DNA from: UBA2779 sp965232615
GTDB taxonomy: Bacteria; Spirochaetota; Spirochaetia; DSM-2461
Length of the DNA: 64,000 nucleotides
Assembly (NCBI GenBank): GCA_965232615.1
Contig: OZ246985.1
Coordinates: forward strand, 1,178,001-1,242,000
Direction of reading: 5' to 3'
The position numbers were made by a program, and so were the translations under genes. The notes below the pieces were generated by a model. That model did not search any database, was not told the DNA's origin, and saw only the letters and a list, made by a program, of their open reading frames with translations. This document shows positions 45,860 to 54,686 of this stretch, piece after piece; the stretch's first letter is position 1; every line of letters starts with the position of its first letter.

Positions 45860-48373
45860 CTATTGTAGCCACTTGCGTAAACGCTCATACATTGTTTCAT
45901 AATTGCCAGCCTCATAATGAAGATGTATGGCTGTGGAGTTTCCGGTCGTTCCGGTCATTCCATAGGCAGTATAATCAGGTAGTTGAACAACATTAAATCC
46001 TGCCTGAACCGCATTATCGAATAGATGATCCAACTCCTTCTGAATACTGTTATTATCATTCAAATGACCCGATACAAACCCGAAGTTTCGACTTAAACCT
46101 GATGCAAATATCCGTATTCAGAGTCTTTATTGTCAACGTTTTGCCATTGCGGACGCATGATTATGGTAAAGCCGGTTGTGAATACCGGACTGGATATTCT
46201 TTGACTTCCAATATCCACAGCTTTGTTTTCATCGAATAAAACTCTGTGGATTCCATTGTAATGAACACCGGATTCATCCGTATAATCATACCTGTCTGAA
46301 ACAGTAATATAGGGGTGCCCATAGGTCTCCCGACCATCTTCAACGGTCTGCACAGGATTGATCAGGGAATTCCCTCTCATCTTCCATAGATTCTCAGGAT
46401 TCGAAGCGACATCCCGATAGAAGTCAATCCGATTTCTCCCTGCCTTTTGCTTCCCACATCGAAAGTGAATATTTCATCCAAATCCATTTCACCATTTGTC
46501 TGCCGGTGTTCACGGCTTTGTACGTATCCATTTGTTCTTTGTTGATATTTACACCCTTATCTGTTAATCGGATTGCCGCTTTGCGCCAGTCATTTGTGCT
46601 GTCTATTCCCAGGTATTTCGCAAGACTCAAGGCATAGGAATTAGTTGTATCAATGGAAAGAAGATTTCCATTCTCATCATACAGATTCTTTTCTCCATCC
46701 CATTCAATTTTAAGAGTATATGGCCCGCATGGCGACTTTCAGATCATCATCGACATCAGAACGGGCAATACGGGCATTCTCTCTATAAATGTCAAGCCCT
46801 TTGATGGAGTGGACTATTGCACCGGCATTCATACGATGTCCACCCATTCCAATGCCAGCGGTAATGTCATCCTGTCCCAGATTAAGCTGTAAGAGTCCAA
46901 CATTAGCATGAGCAAAACTGTTGAAGATCTTTGATTTCGAAGTTGTCATTCCATCTCTGGAAAACGGTATGAAAAAGTCAGAAAAGTTCAGAAGATTCAG
47001 GGAAGTCGCTCCCTGAATACCATATTTCAGTGAGGCATTGATACCGGTACCAGTAGTTCGGTGCAGAATCTGACCCTGTTTGTAATTCATTCCAGGATAG
47101 CCTGGGAGATTGACTTCATCCAGGCTGAATTGAACGAAATTCCCAACCATACCCATCACTATACTTCCTGGATTCAATCCTCCCCAAAAAGCATCTTCAT
47201 TAAAAAAATCACCATCAGTGGCCATGAAATCTATGGAAAAAATTATATCATCGGTCAGCGAAATACCGGCCGTCAAGGCGGCTGTTGCCATCATCAGCGG
47301 AATTCCAGCGGCAGGGACGACAGCTGTCACAACGGTACTGACGACAGCAGTGGCAATGGATGTACCGATATCAACAATCGATCGGAGACTCAAGGACTTG
47401 AAATCGATGAAACGGTCATCCCAGAGTTTTTTCTCATAGAAAGGTTTATTGAAGGGCACCTCTAAAAAGCCTTATTTCGTTTCTGGCTTGATCTTTTTCC
47501 TCGCTGCTGCGTTGTCAAAATACTCACGTAAACAGGTGCGTACCGCAGGGCGTAGCCCGAGGAACGCACCGCCACTATCAGGTGCGTACCGCAGGAGCAA
47601 AGCTCCGAGGAACACACCGCCACTATCAGGTGCGTACCGCAGGAGCAAAGCTCCGAGTAACGCACCGCCATTGCGCCAAATTCTAAAAAACGGTTTTTTA
47701 GAACTTGCCTTTTGAAAGTTCTCTGGTATGAGACTGCTTCTTCGGAACCAAAGTCCAGAAGCAATTCCGAAAAAGCCGTCTGGGCCCCTGAATACCAATC
47801 ATCAACCTTCTGGTCTATAATCTCATCCCAGAAGTTTCTAAATGCAGCCGAATCTTCGGCTACTGTCTCCCTGTCAGTCTTGATAACAACCAGTCGCCCA
47901 TTTTCATCTTTGATATATTCTCCGTTGTGGAATTCAAATGTTGCGGTCAGGGCGGCCTCTCTCATTTGAACCCAGAAATCTGAGAATTCCCGGGAGTTAT
48001 GTTGGTTGTGAAACTGGGTAACAGCCCATTCGGACAATCCTGCTGACAGACTTTGTTCAAGATCTTTCAACACCTTCTTCTTACCGGATTGCAGGACACA
48101 GCTGTCATTAATAACAAGGGTAGCGGCGGCTTCCCATTCGGCCAGAACCGATTCAATTCCCCCCCTGGCTATACGCAGCCAGTCATTTCGAGTCCGAGTA
48201 CTGGCAGCCTGATCAATGTAAACCCCCAGCAGAGCATGGTTAGTGCTGGGAAGAAGGGGTATGGTCTGGGGAATAATACTCCAGGAAATGATGACACAGG
48301 TAAAGAATAAACATGCGAATCGATAAGACCAGATTCCTGTTGATGGTAAGCAGTGGAACAAGTGATGCTTCAT
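45860..48373 (-). pseudogene. Broken gene for a large exported protein
   Basis: Minus-strand pieces in changing frames form one decayed gene: 48373-47710 (start, hydrophobic signal-like segment ACLFFTCVIISW), 47459-46710, 46630-46424, about 46453-46093 and 46063-45860. The first break is the element at 47454-47709: removing it joins SYQRTF to NKPFYEKKLW. A second break near 46440 is a one-base frameshift that restores NRIDFYRDVASNPENLW. A Gly/Ala/Val-rich stretch (TAVVSTVVTAVVPAAG) is visible. It recalls long spirochaete surface proteins, but I cannot name the family. Confidence 0.7.
47454..47709. mobile_element. Non-autonomous inverted-repeat element, copy 3 (three modules)
   Basis: This 256-bp copy runs from GGGCACCTCTAAAAAGCC to TTTTTTAGAACTTGCC. 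It carries three tandem modules, one with inner arms GGGC / GCCC and two with GGAGC / GCTCC. TTCAA occurs on both sides close to the ends, suggesting a duplicated target. It interrupts the large exported-protein gene. Confidence 0.85.
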
Positions 48374-48500
48374 ACATCCTGTATGACTCTTTCAAGTGGG
48401 GAATTATTCATTTCATCTGGGAAAAAAAAGTTTTTCTTACTCTGATTGAGGCAAGCCGTTATAGATACATCGCATCGTGTATACATTCTAAGAGGGGGTA

Positions 48501-48518
48501 AGTTTTTTAGAGGTGCCC
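48501..48518. repeat. Solitary right terminus of the IS5-type family
   Basis: AGTTTTTTAGAGGTGCCC is a right-hand terminus of the family followed by TTAA. It abuts the truncated end of the transposase fragment that begins just after it, so a second insertion or deletion has removed the 3' part of that IS. Confidence 0.6.
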
Positions 48519-48824
48519 TTAAGCTGTTACAACTCGCGAAGAATCAGTGTCTTAAACATCAACACTGCGTCGTTTGGAGGGCGTCCCTTGCCATCCTCTC
48601 GTAGATTCTTTCGCATGGCTTTTTCCACGGGACCGCGAAAAACCTCCCAATCGATCACCTGATCGAACTTTTCAAGATCGTCACCCTTGTTGCTCCAGTC
48701 TGACAGGCGAAAATCTTCATTGAGTAAAGTTTTTTCTCGTCGTTTCATGCTAATCTGTATAATAGTTCCAGGTTTCTTTCGGAACCCAGGTTTGGAAGAT
48801 TGAGGGGGTTTCTTAGAGGTACCC
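48519..48824 (-). mobile_element. IS5-family 5' fragment with transposase N-terminus
   Basis: Read on the minus strand, the fragment opens with terminus GGGTACCTCTAAGAAACCC (48824-48806) and encodes the first 73 residues of a transposase (48748-48527): FRLSDWSNKGDDLEKFDQ, DWEVFRGPVEKAM, GRPPNDAVLMFKTLILREL. These are the N-terminal motifs of IS5-group DDE transposases. Translation stops where the fragment is truncated. The catalytic region is absent, so it is inactive. Confidence 0.8.
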
Positions 48825-48919
48825 TATACACTGCTGCGAAGGCCGCTGCTTAGTGCTCAGCAACCTACCATTACATACTAATAGGGGGGGTGGTTTCGTC
48901 AAGGGTAGAGTGGCTTTGT

Positions 48920-49259
48920 TTAGGCCGAACACAGGTACCTGGCGCCATAGCTCCAACTGCCCTCCATCAATTCGGATAACGCTGACTGTTTCTTGGTGGA
49001 AAGAATTTTAAAAGTCCACACACAGACGCATCTCCAGTTTGAGTATTTCAAAATTATCCAGAAATTCCTCCAGGTACTCCTTCTTGCCCCGGGACATGTT
49101 GGCCCGATAGATGCTCCGTACCAACTCTATTCCATCCCTCTTCATATCCCGACCCAGAGTATATTTGTATTCCCGGGGAAAATCCTTTGTAACTTTGAAT
49201 GTTTTCATTACCAATTTCCAGGTGTCCTGATACACCGGTAAACGGTAATATAAGGCCAT
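48920..49259 (-). pseudogene. avd: DGR accessory protein Avd (four-helix bundle), frameshifted
   Basis: The first 83 residues (LPVYQDTWKLVMKTFKVTKD, FPREYKYTLGRDMKRDGIEL, KKEYLEEFLDNFEILKLEMR) match the Avd-like four-helix bundle of diversity-generating retroelements. A stop occurs after CVDF. Removing one T from the TTTT run at about 49003-49006 continues DFKILSTKKQSALSELMEG, the expected last helix, to a stop at 48920. Avd is an RNA/DNA-binding partner of the DGR reverse transcriptase. A generic 23S intervening-sequence protein is the alternative, made less likely by the neighbouring target gene. Confidence 0.7.
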
Positions 49260-49277
49260 ATTTCAAAAATATTTCAC

Positions 49278-49309
49278 GCTTTAACGGCAACCTGCGCTGC
49301 CGCTAAAGC
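49278..49309. promoter_or_regulatory. 12-bp stem-loop just downstream of the variable repeat
   Basis: GCTTTAACGGCA and TGCCGCTAAAGC pair over 12 positions with one wobble, around an 8-base loop, 21 bases past the stop codon of the target gene. DGR target genes typically carry a hairpin or cruciform at this place that stimulates retrohoming. It could also serve as a terminator, though no clean T-run follows. Confidence 0.6.
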
Positions 49310-49330
49310 AATTGTTAAATTGTTAAATAG

Positions 49331-49462
49331 CTAAAAAGCCCTCACCGCACGAACACCCTTAAGGGTGTCCGCTTTGGATATGTTAGGGAAGCCAATACTT
49401 CTGAAATCCTGTCCCCACTTGATGGCGGTGGGGTTAGCAGAGAGCTCTGAAGAAGACCAGTA
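49331..49462 (-). other. Candidate DGR variable repeat (VR)
   Basis: The last 43 codons of the target gene encode YWSSSELSANP... to ...GVRAVRAF. Many DGR target proteins of the DUF1566 type end in the same frame (YWSSSE...GQNF-like core...VRAVRAF), with Asn-rich template-encoded positions between. Here the corresponding positions hold diverse residues (Leu, Ser, Ala, Arg, Ile, Phe, Pro, Lys, Asp), as expected after adenine-directed mutagenesis. No template repeat was found in the window. Confidence 0.6.
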
Positions 49463-51142
49463 GTAGGACAGACTTCCAACGGCAACCCTCTGCAGAAACA
49501 ATGCATTCAGTTCATCCCTGGACGGTAAAAACCAGTCATCATAGCCGTTCTGCTCAAATTCATAACAGATTTTCGCCGCGTAATTGCCATCTAAGGCCAC
49601 AGCATTACCGCTATCGTCGTTGTAATTACCGTTCCCCATTGTCTGAACAATCTTCTCCGTGTTGGCCTTCCCGCTCCCTATGTCAGTGGATGTTCCTCCC
49701 ACAGATGTTCCCAGGCCGCCCCATTCAACCATATCCTGATGATCGCTTGTCGCCGCCTCCAGATAACGCCAGCCGTCGGAGTAGTCCTCCTTGTCGTAGA
49801 ACACGATTCCTCCGGCGGGACCTACTGCGCCTATAGTGAATTCATTCTGTTCAACATTCAGAGTCCATGTTAATTCTATCGAAGAATCATCTTCGGAGTA
49901 ATTATTCCTTCCTGTTGCGATAATAGTGTAATTGCCGGCATCAGCCTTTGAGACACTCTTATTAATTTGGATCTTACCGTTCAGAGGGTTGATGGAAATG
50001 GCCCCGTTTATATTTTGACGTGCTTCATTAACAGGTTTTATTCTAAGTACAAAGTCGGTTCCGATCCCATACGTGTTTGAAAGATAATCAGGAATGGAAT
50101 CATCATTATCCTCAATGAAAGCAGTCACAGTTTTAGTGGGTCCTGAAGTCTGATCGGTGAAAACATTGATGGAACCAAAATCCTTCGGTTCAACATTCAA
50201 AGTCCATTCTAATGTTTTCGAAGATTCATCACTGGTGTAATTACCCTTTCCTGTTGCGATAATAGTGTACACGCCGGCATCAGCCACTGTGACATTATCA
50301 TTAATTTGGATAGTACCGTTATTGTTGGGATCAGCATTGAACCTGGTGATGGAAATGGCCCCGTTTATATTTTGATCTGGATCTTGAGGTGTTATGTTCA
50401 GAGTATAGTGGGTTCCGACCGTATAATTATCTGAAAGATATTCATGAATGGAATCACTATTCGCAGTGAAAGCTTGCACAGTTTTAGTGGGTACTGAATT
50501 CGTATTTTTGAAAACATTGATGGATTCAAAATTCTTTTGATAAACTGTAACAGATACGGCGTTGGGAAATACTTTTGTAATATCTGGATCGTTTCTATCA
50601 GTGACATGAACATCATAGTATTTATTGCTCATGACTTCAGCTTGATTAGTGACTATAACTTCCCCTGTGTTTCCATCAATTGTAATACCATGTGCCAGTT
50701 GACTAGTGCCGTCGAACGCGCTGTAGTAAGCATTGGTGAGAGTATAGCTCTCTCCGTTGTTTGATACTTCCAGACTTTTGGTCGTCGGTTCCTGAGAAGC
50801 CGACTTACCATAGTCCGTATAGATTGGGGGATAGTCCAGTTCTCCGGTTATTTTTGGTTTCTCTGATCTATATACCTCTATTTGAACATTCGCACTAGCT
50901 TTGCCTTTATAGTTCTTACCTGTTGCGGTTGCTATTACTGTTACACTGTAGGTGTCTAATTCTGATACAGCTTTTGCTTGACCATTGATCTTCCCGGTAC
51001 TCTCATCAATCTCCAGTCCGGCCGGTAATTTATCACCGGAAGACAATGCATATGTCACTGTCGCCCCGTCAGGATCAATTAAGGTACCTCTAAAAAAATA
51101 GTTTTGCAACCTTTGAATCGAGAATAACGTCCTTTTTATCAT
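49331..51142 (-). CDS. DGR target protein, 5'-truncated: Ig-like repeats plus DUF1566/C-lectin-like domain
   Basis: Of 603 codons, residues 1-20 derive from the IS terminus at 51086 and the native sequence begins at LIDPDGATVTY. Next come a putative Ig/cadherin-like domain (about 21-95), a linker domain (100-200), two tandem repeats of about 110 residues (204-318 and 321-431, sharing INVF...TKTV...YTIIATG..NY...WTLNVE) and an Lcl/DUF1566 domain (437-603) with GPAGGIVFYD and DWFLPSRDELNALF. The true start and any signal peptide are lost, so it is probably not exported or expressed. In DGRs such a protein is the diversified surface receptor. Confidence 0.8.
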   Translation of the reverse strand: MIKRTLFSIQRLQNYFFRGTLIDPDGATVTYALSSGDKLPAGLEIDESTGKINGQAKAVSELDTYSVTVIATATGKNYKGKASANVQIEVYRSEKPKITGELDYPPIYTDYGKSASQEPTTKSLEVSNNGESYTLTNAYYSAFDGTSQLAHGITIDGNTGEVIVTNQAEVMSNKYYDVHVTDRNDPDITKVFPNAVSVTVYQKNFESINVFKNTNSVPTKTVQAFTANSDSIHEYLSDNYTVGTHYTLNITPQDPDQNINGAISITRFNADPNNNGTIQINDNVTVADAGVYTIIATGKGNYTSDESSKTLEWTLNVEPKDFGSINVFTDQTSGPTKTVTAFIEDNDDSIPDYLSNTYGIGTDFVLRIKPVNEARQNINGAISINPLNGKIQINKSVSKADAGNYTIIATGRNNYSEDDSSIELTWTLNVEQNEFTIGAVGPAGGIVFYDKEDYSDGWRYLEAATSDHQDMVEWGGLGTSVGGTSTDIGSGKANTEKIVQTMGNGNYNDDSGNAVALDGNYAAKICYEFEQNGYDDWFLPSRDELNALFLQRVAVGSLSYYWSSSELSANPTAIKWGQDFRSIGFPNISKADTLKGVRAVRAF

Positions 51143-51484
51143 TTTTTTCTGAAAATTTCGACCTTACTTAGCGATTTCAACCCGTTATCAGGCTTTTTTC
51201 GGCTTCCGGAGCACATTCAGTGCCCACTTATCCCAGGGATTGTCTCAAATACACATAACGATACATGTTATAGCGAAGGTTCAGTAGTCCAATGATCCCT
51301 TCTATTCTCTCTTTACCTATAGTACGCAACTTGTCCACTTTCATAGTCGCTTTCATAAAACCGAATACGTGCTCCACACGGACGCGAACCTTCGATTTTT
51401 CTTTGTTAGAGGCATTCTCTTCTTTGCTTAACGGTTTGCTTCTGTAGGCTTAGAATCATGCACTTCGGCACTGCTGACCCTGCA
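51086..51484 (-). mobile_element. IS5-family 3' fragment with transposase C-terminus (pseudogene 51228-51480)
   Basis: The terminus GGTACCTCTAAAAAAATAG is at 51086. On the minus strand the end of a DDE transposase is readable: SAEVHDSKPTEANR, then a frameshift, then PLSKEENASNKEKSKVRVR, VEHVFGFMKATMKVDKLRT and NLRYNMYRYVYLRQSLG before a stop at 51228. The Glu of VEHVFG is the expected catalytic Glu. The 5' part has been cut off by element copy 4. Together with the 5' fragment at 48.5 kb it brackets the DGR remnant in the same orientation. Confidence 0.8.
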
Positions 51485-51873
51485 GGGTACCTCTAAAAAA
51501 CCCATTTAGTTCTTGACTCGATCTTTTCTGCCGCTATTGCGTTGTCAAAATGCTCACGTAAACAGTGTGTACCGCAGGGCGTAGCCCGAGGAACACACCG
51601 CCACTAACAGGTGTGTACCGCAGGGCGTAGCCCGAGGAACACCGCCACTAACAGGTGTGTACCGCAGGGCGTAGCCCGAGGAACACACCGCCACTAACAG
51701 GTGCGTACCGCAGGAGCAAAGCTCCGAGGAACACACCGCCACTATCAGGTGTGTACCGCAGGGCGTAGCCCGAGGAACACACCGCCACTATCAGGTGCGT
51801 ACCGCAGGAGCAAAGCGCCGAGGAACGCACCGCCATTGCGCCAAATTCCAAAAACGGTTTTTTAGAGGTTGCC
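51485..51873. mobile_element. Non-autonomous inverted-repeat element, copy 4 (six modules)
   Basis: This 389-bp copy runs from GGGTACCTCTAAAAAACCC to TTTTTTAGAGGTTGCC and holds six tandem modules of 44-48 bp. Both module types occur (inner arms GGGC / GCCC and GGAGC / GCTCC). It abuts the IS 3' fragment on the left and a solitary terminus of the second element family (51876-51893) on the right, so three mobile sequences are nested here. Confidence 0.88.
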
Positions 51874-51875
51874 AT

Positions 51876-51893
51876 TAACAAGCTTTCTGACAC
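51876..51893. repeat. Solitary terminus of the 226-bp element family
   Basis: TAACAAGCTTTCTGACAC equals 18 bases of the right end of the element at 30986-31211. No partner terminus is seen nearby. It begins two bases after element copy 4. Confidence 0.55.
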
Positions 51894-51960
51894 AAGGTTT
51901 TAATGATTTCAGGTGCAATTGCCCCAACCGACTCAGATAAAGGCCTTCTCCGTCCTTCCC

Positions 51961-51980
51961 TACTGCATTATAATGCAGTA
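51961..51980. promoter_or_regulatory. Perfect 20-bp palindrome with TATAAT core before valS
   Basis: TACTGCATTATAATGCAGTA is a perfect inverted repeat 34 bases before valS. TATAAT at 51969-51974 could be the -10 box, so a dimeric repressor could block the promoter. The -35 region is poor. No T-box leader is seen. The regulator is unknown. Confidence 0.5.
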
Positions 51981-52014
51981 TTGATGATCATAATTCTCTA
52001 CCAGAGGAAAACAC

Positions 52015-54666
52015 ATGAAGCAAATAGAGTTGCCTAAATCGTATAACCCTGAGGACTTCGAAGATAGAATATACTCGTTATGGAAGGAGGGGGGATATTT
52101 TGCCCCGAGTTCCAACGGAAATGATCCATATGTCATCGTTATTCCACCGCCTAATGTAACCGGCATCCTGCACATGGGACATGGTTTGAACAACACACTC
52201 CAGGATTTACTCATCCGTTACTGGAGGATGAAAGGGCATCCAGCTCTTTGGCTGCCAGGTACTGATCATGCAGGTATCGCTACACAAAATATTGTAGAAC
52301 GCCGTTTGAAAGAAAATGGAAAAGATCGGCACGATCTGGGCCGGGAGAAATTCATTGAGGAAACCTGGAGAGTCAAAGATGAACATCATGAGATCATCAC
52401 CAGACAACTGGAAACCATCGGTTCATCCTGTGACTGGAGCCGTGAACGTTTTACCATGGACTCTGAATATACAAAAGCCGTTCGAGAAGTTTTTGTTTCC
52501 CTTTATGAGAAGAATCTTCTGTACAAAGGTGAATACCTTGTGAACTGGTGTCCTGCCTGTGGAACCGCCCTTGCAGATGTTGAAGTGGATCATGTAGAAA
52601 AACAAGGAGGACTGTGGGAAATCCGCTATCCCCTTACCGATGGAAATGAGTGTTTACCAGTTGTGACCTCCAGGCCTGAAACAATGTTTGGAGATACCGC
52701 GGTGGCTGTTCATCCTGATGACGAACGGTACAAAGCATTCATCGGCCGAACTGTAAAGCTCCCCCTCATGGATAGGGAAATCCCCATTATTGCAGATTCC
52801 TGTGTTGATAGAGAATTTGGTACCGGTTGCCTGAAGATAACACCGGCCCATGATCCCAACGATTATGAAACAGGGAAACGTCATGGACTGGAATTTATCA
52901 ATGTGATGAACAGTGATGGAACGATGAACAGGATGACTCCCCAGTTCATTCAGGGATTAACCACAAGTCAGGCCCGTCAGACAACTGTGAAAATGCTGCA
53001 GGAGACAGGTGCCTTGAATAGGTACAGGGAACACACTCACCAGGTGGGACATTGCTACCGCTGTGCCACAGTTGTAGAACCCTTTCTCTCAGAACAGTGG
53101 TTTGTACGAATGAAACCCATGGCTGAAAAAGCACTGGAAGCCTGGAGAAATGGAGAAATTAACTTTTATCCCAGGAAGTGGGGAAACACCTACAGGTATT
53201 GGTTAGAGAATCTCCGAGACTGGTGTGTGAGCCGGCAAATATGGTGGGGGCACCAGATCCCGGCCTTTACCTGCCAGTCCTGCGGTCAGCTTCATGTTCT
53301 CCGAGAGGATCCCCAAAACTGCCCGAACTGCAAGGGAAAACTCCTTCGAGATCCAGATGTTCTTGACACCTGGTTTTCATCCTGGATCTGGCCGTTCAGC
53401 ACCCTGGGCTGGCCTGGGAAGACACCGGATCTGGCCCGATTTTACCCTACCACGACCCTTGTAACCGGCTACGACATCATCCCCTTCTGGGTGTCCCGCA
53501 TGATAATGGCTGGTTTGGAATTCATGGGCCAGGTTCCATTCAGAAACATCTACATTACAGGGTTGATACGGGATAAAAAAGGAAGAAAAATGTCCAAGAG
53601 CCTTGGAAACGGCATTGATCCGATGGATGTGGTGAAAAACTATGGGGCTGATGCCATGAAATTCACTTTAATCTATCTCTCAGCTCAGGGAGAAGATATT
53701 CCACTGGACATGGATTCCTGCAAACTTGGATCCAGGTTTGCCAACAAGGTCTGGAATGCCGCACGATTCATTCTGATGAATTCAACGAATCGAAAAATTG
53801 TCAATATCAACAGTCCGGGTTCACCCGAACAAATGACTCTGGCTGATCGATGGATGTGGCACCGATTGAATAAGACTGTTCAAGCCGTTGAATCAGCCAT
53901 GACCTCTTTTCGTTTTGACGAGATGGCCCACTCGGTGTATGAATTCTTCTGGAACGATTACTGTGACTGGTATGTGGAAGCAGCTAAACCAGGTCTCTAT
54001 GGTGAGGATGAAACTGAAAAGGATAGAATTGCAGCGATGCTTATACGGTCACTTGAACAGTCACTTAAACTCCTCCACCCCTTCCTTCCCTATATTACCG
54101 AGGAAATATGGAGCAAACTACCAGGAGAAAGAGAGCCTCTCATTATAAGTCCCTATCCCAATGTTGATGATACCCTTGAGGATTCTGATGCCGAGTCAAC
54201 CTTTGATACTCTCAAGAATCTGGTAACCGGGATTAGAACCCTCAGGAGCGAGTTTACCATACCTCCATCGCAACTCATAAAAGTTCGTATTGAAATAACA
54301 GGAGAATCCGGCAGGGCATTAATCGGTACGGAAGAACTGACTGGTATACTGGTTCGTTCTAACGACATGGGCATATTCACTGCTGGAGAAAACCTTGATG
54401 GTTCGATCGCCGTTATAGGAAGGGGGTTCACAGCTCATGTTTATATCAAGAGCTTCATTGACATTGAAGAAGCAGTGAAGAAGTTTCAAAAGTCATTAAA
54501 AAAGACTCAGTTGCTGATCAATGGTAAGAAGAAAAAGCTCGCAAACACTGATTTCATTTCCCGTGCTCCGCAGGCAATTATAGACAGGGAAAGGGACACA
54601 TTGCTGGAACTGGAAAATTCTGCCAGCCGTAATTTAGAATACCTTACCAGCCTGGAAAGCCGATAA
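52015..54666 (+). CDS. valS: Valine--tRNA ligase
   Basis: ValS (883 aa) charges tRNA-Val. The class I signatures are HMGH at residues 53-56 and KMSKS at 525-529. The editing domain (VTSRPETMFGDTAVAVHP) and the C-terminal coiled coil (from about 820) are complete. AGAGGAAA precedes the ATG. Confidence 0.98.
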   Translation: MKQIELPKSYNPEDFEDRIYSLWKEGGYFAPSSNGNDPYVIVIPPPNVTGILHMGHGLNNTLQDLLIRYWRMKGHPALWLPGTDHAGIATQNIVERRLKENGKDRHDLGREKFIEETWRVKDEHHEIITRQLETIGSSCDWSRERFTMDSEYTKAVREVFVSLYEKNLLYKGEYLVNWCPACGTALADVEVDHVEKQGGLWEIRYPLTDGNECLPVVTSRPETMFGDTAVAVHPDDERYKAFIGRTVKLPLMDREIPIIADSCVDREFGTGCLKITPAHDPNDYETGKRHGLEFINVMNSDGTMNRMTPQFIQGLTTSQARQTTVKMLQETGALNRYREHTHQVGHCYRCATVVEPFLSEQWFVRMKPMAEKALEAWRNGEINFYPRKWGNTYRYWLENLRDWCVSRQIWWGHQIPAFTCQSCGQLHVLREDPQNCPNCKGKLLRDPDVLDTWFSSWIWPFSTLGWPGKTPDLARFYPTTTLVTGYDIIPFWVSRMIMAGLEFMGQVPFRNIYITGLIRDKKGRKMSKSLGNGIDPMDVVKNYGADAMKFTLIYLSAQGEDIPLDMDSCKLGSRFANKVWNAARFILMNSTNRKIVNINSPGSPEQMTLADRWMWHRLNKTVQAVESAMTSFRFDEMAHSVYEFFWNDYCDWYVEAAKPGLYGEDETEKDRIAAMLIRSLEQSLKLLHPFLPYITEEIWSKLPGEREPLIISPYPNVDDTLEDSDAESTFDTLKNLVTGIRTLRSEFTIPPSQLIKVRIEITGESGRALIGTEELTGILVRSNDMGIFTAGENLDGSIAVIGRGFTAHVYIKSFIDIEEAVKKFQKSLKKTQLLINGKKKKLANTDFISRAPQAIIDRERDTLLELENSASRNLEYLTSLESR

Positions 54667-54686
54667 GGTAAACAGGAGATGTCCAG

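Noticed and set aside
48313..48501. 62-codon plus-strand frame opposite the broken exported-protein gene
   Set aside because: It runs antisense over the start of that gene, has no recognisable motif and ends at the element terminus.
48825..48960. Possible DGR template repeat or a second VR after avd (GSWSYGARYLCSA reading)
   Set aside because: The stretch does not resemble the variable repeat at 49331-49462 and is not Asn-codon rich. The resemblance to an FGE-type VR is limited to a dozen residues and all frames soon close.
51554..51893. Open frames coding Cys/Gly-rich repetitive peptides within the hairpin elements
   Set aside because: The frames arise from the tandem modules, exist in several frames on one strand and lack ribosome-binding sites or conserved starts.
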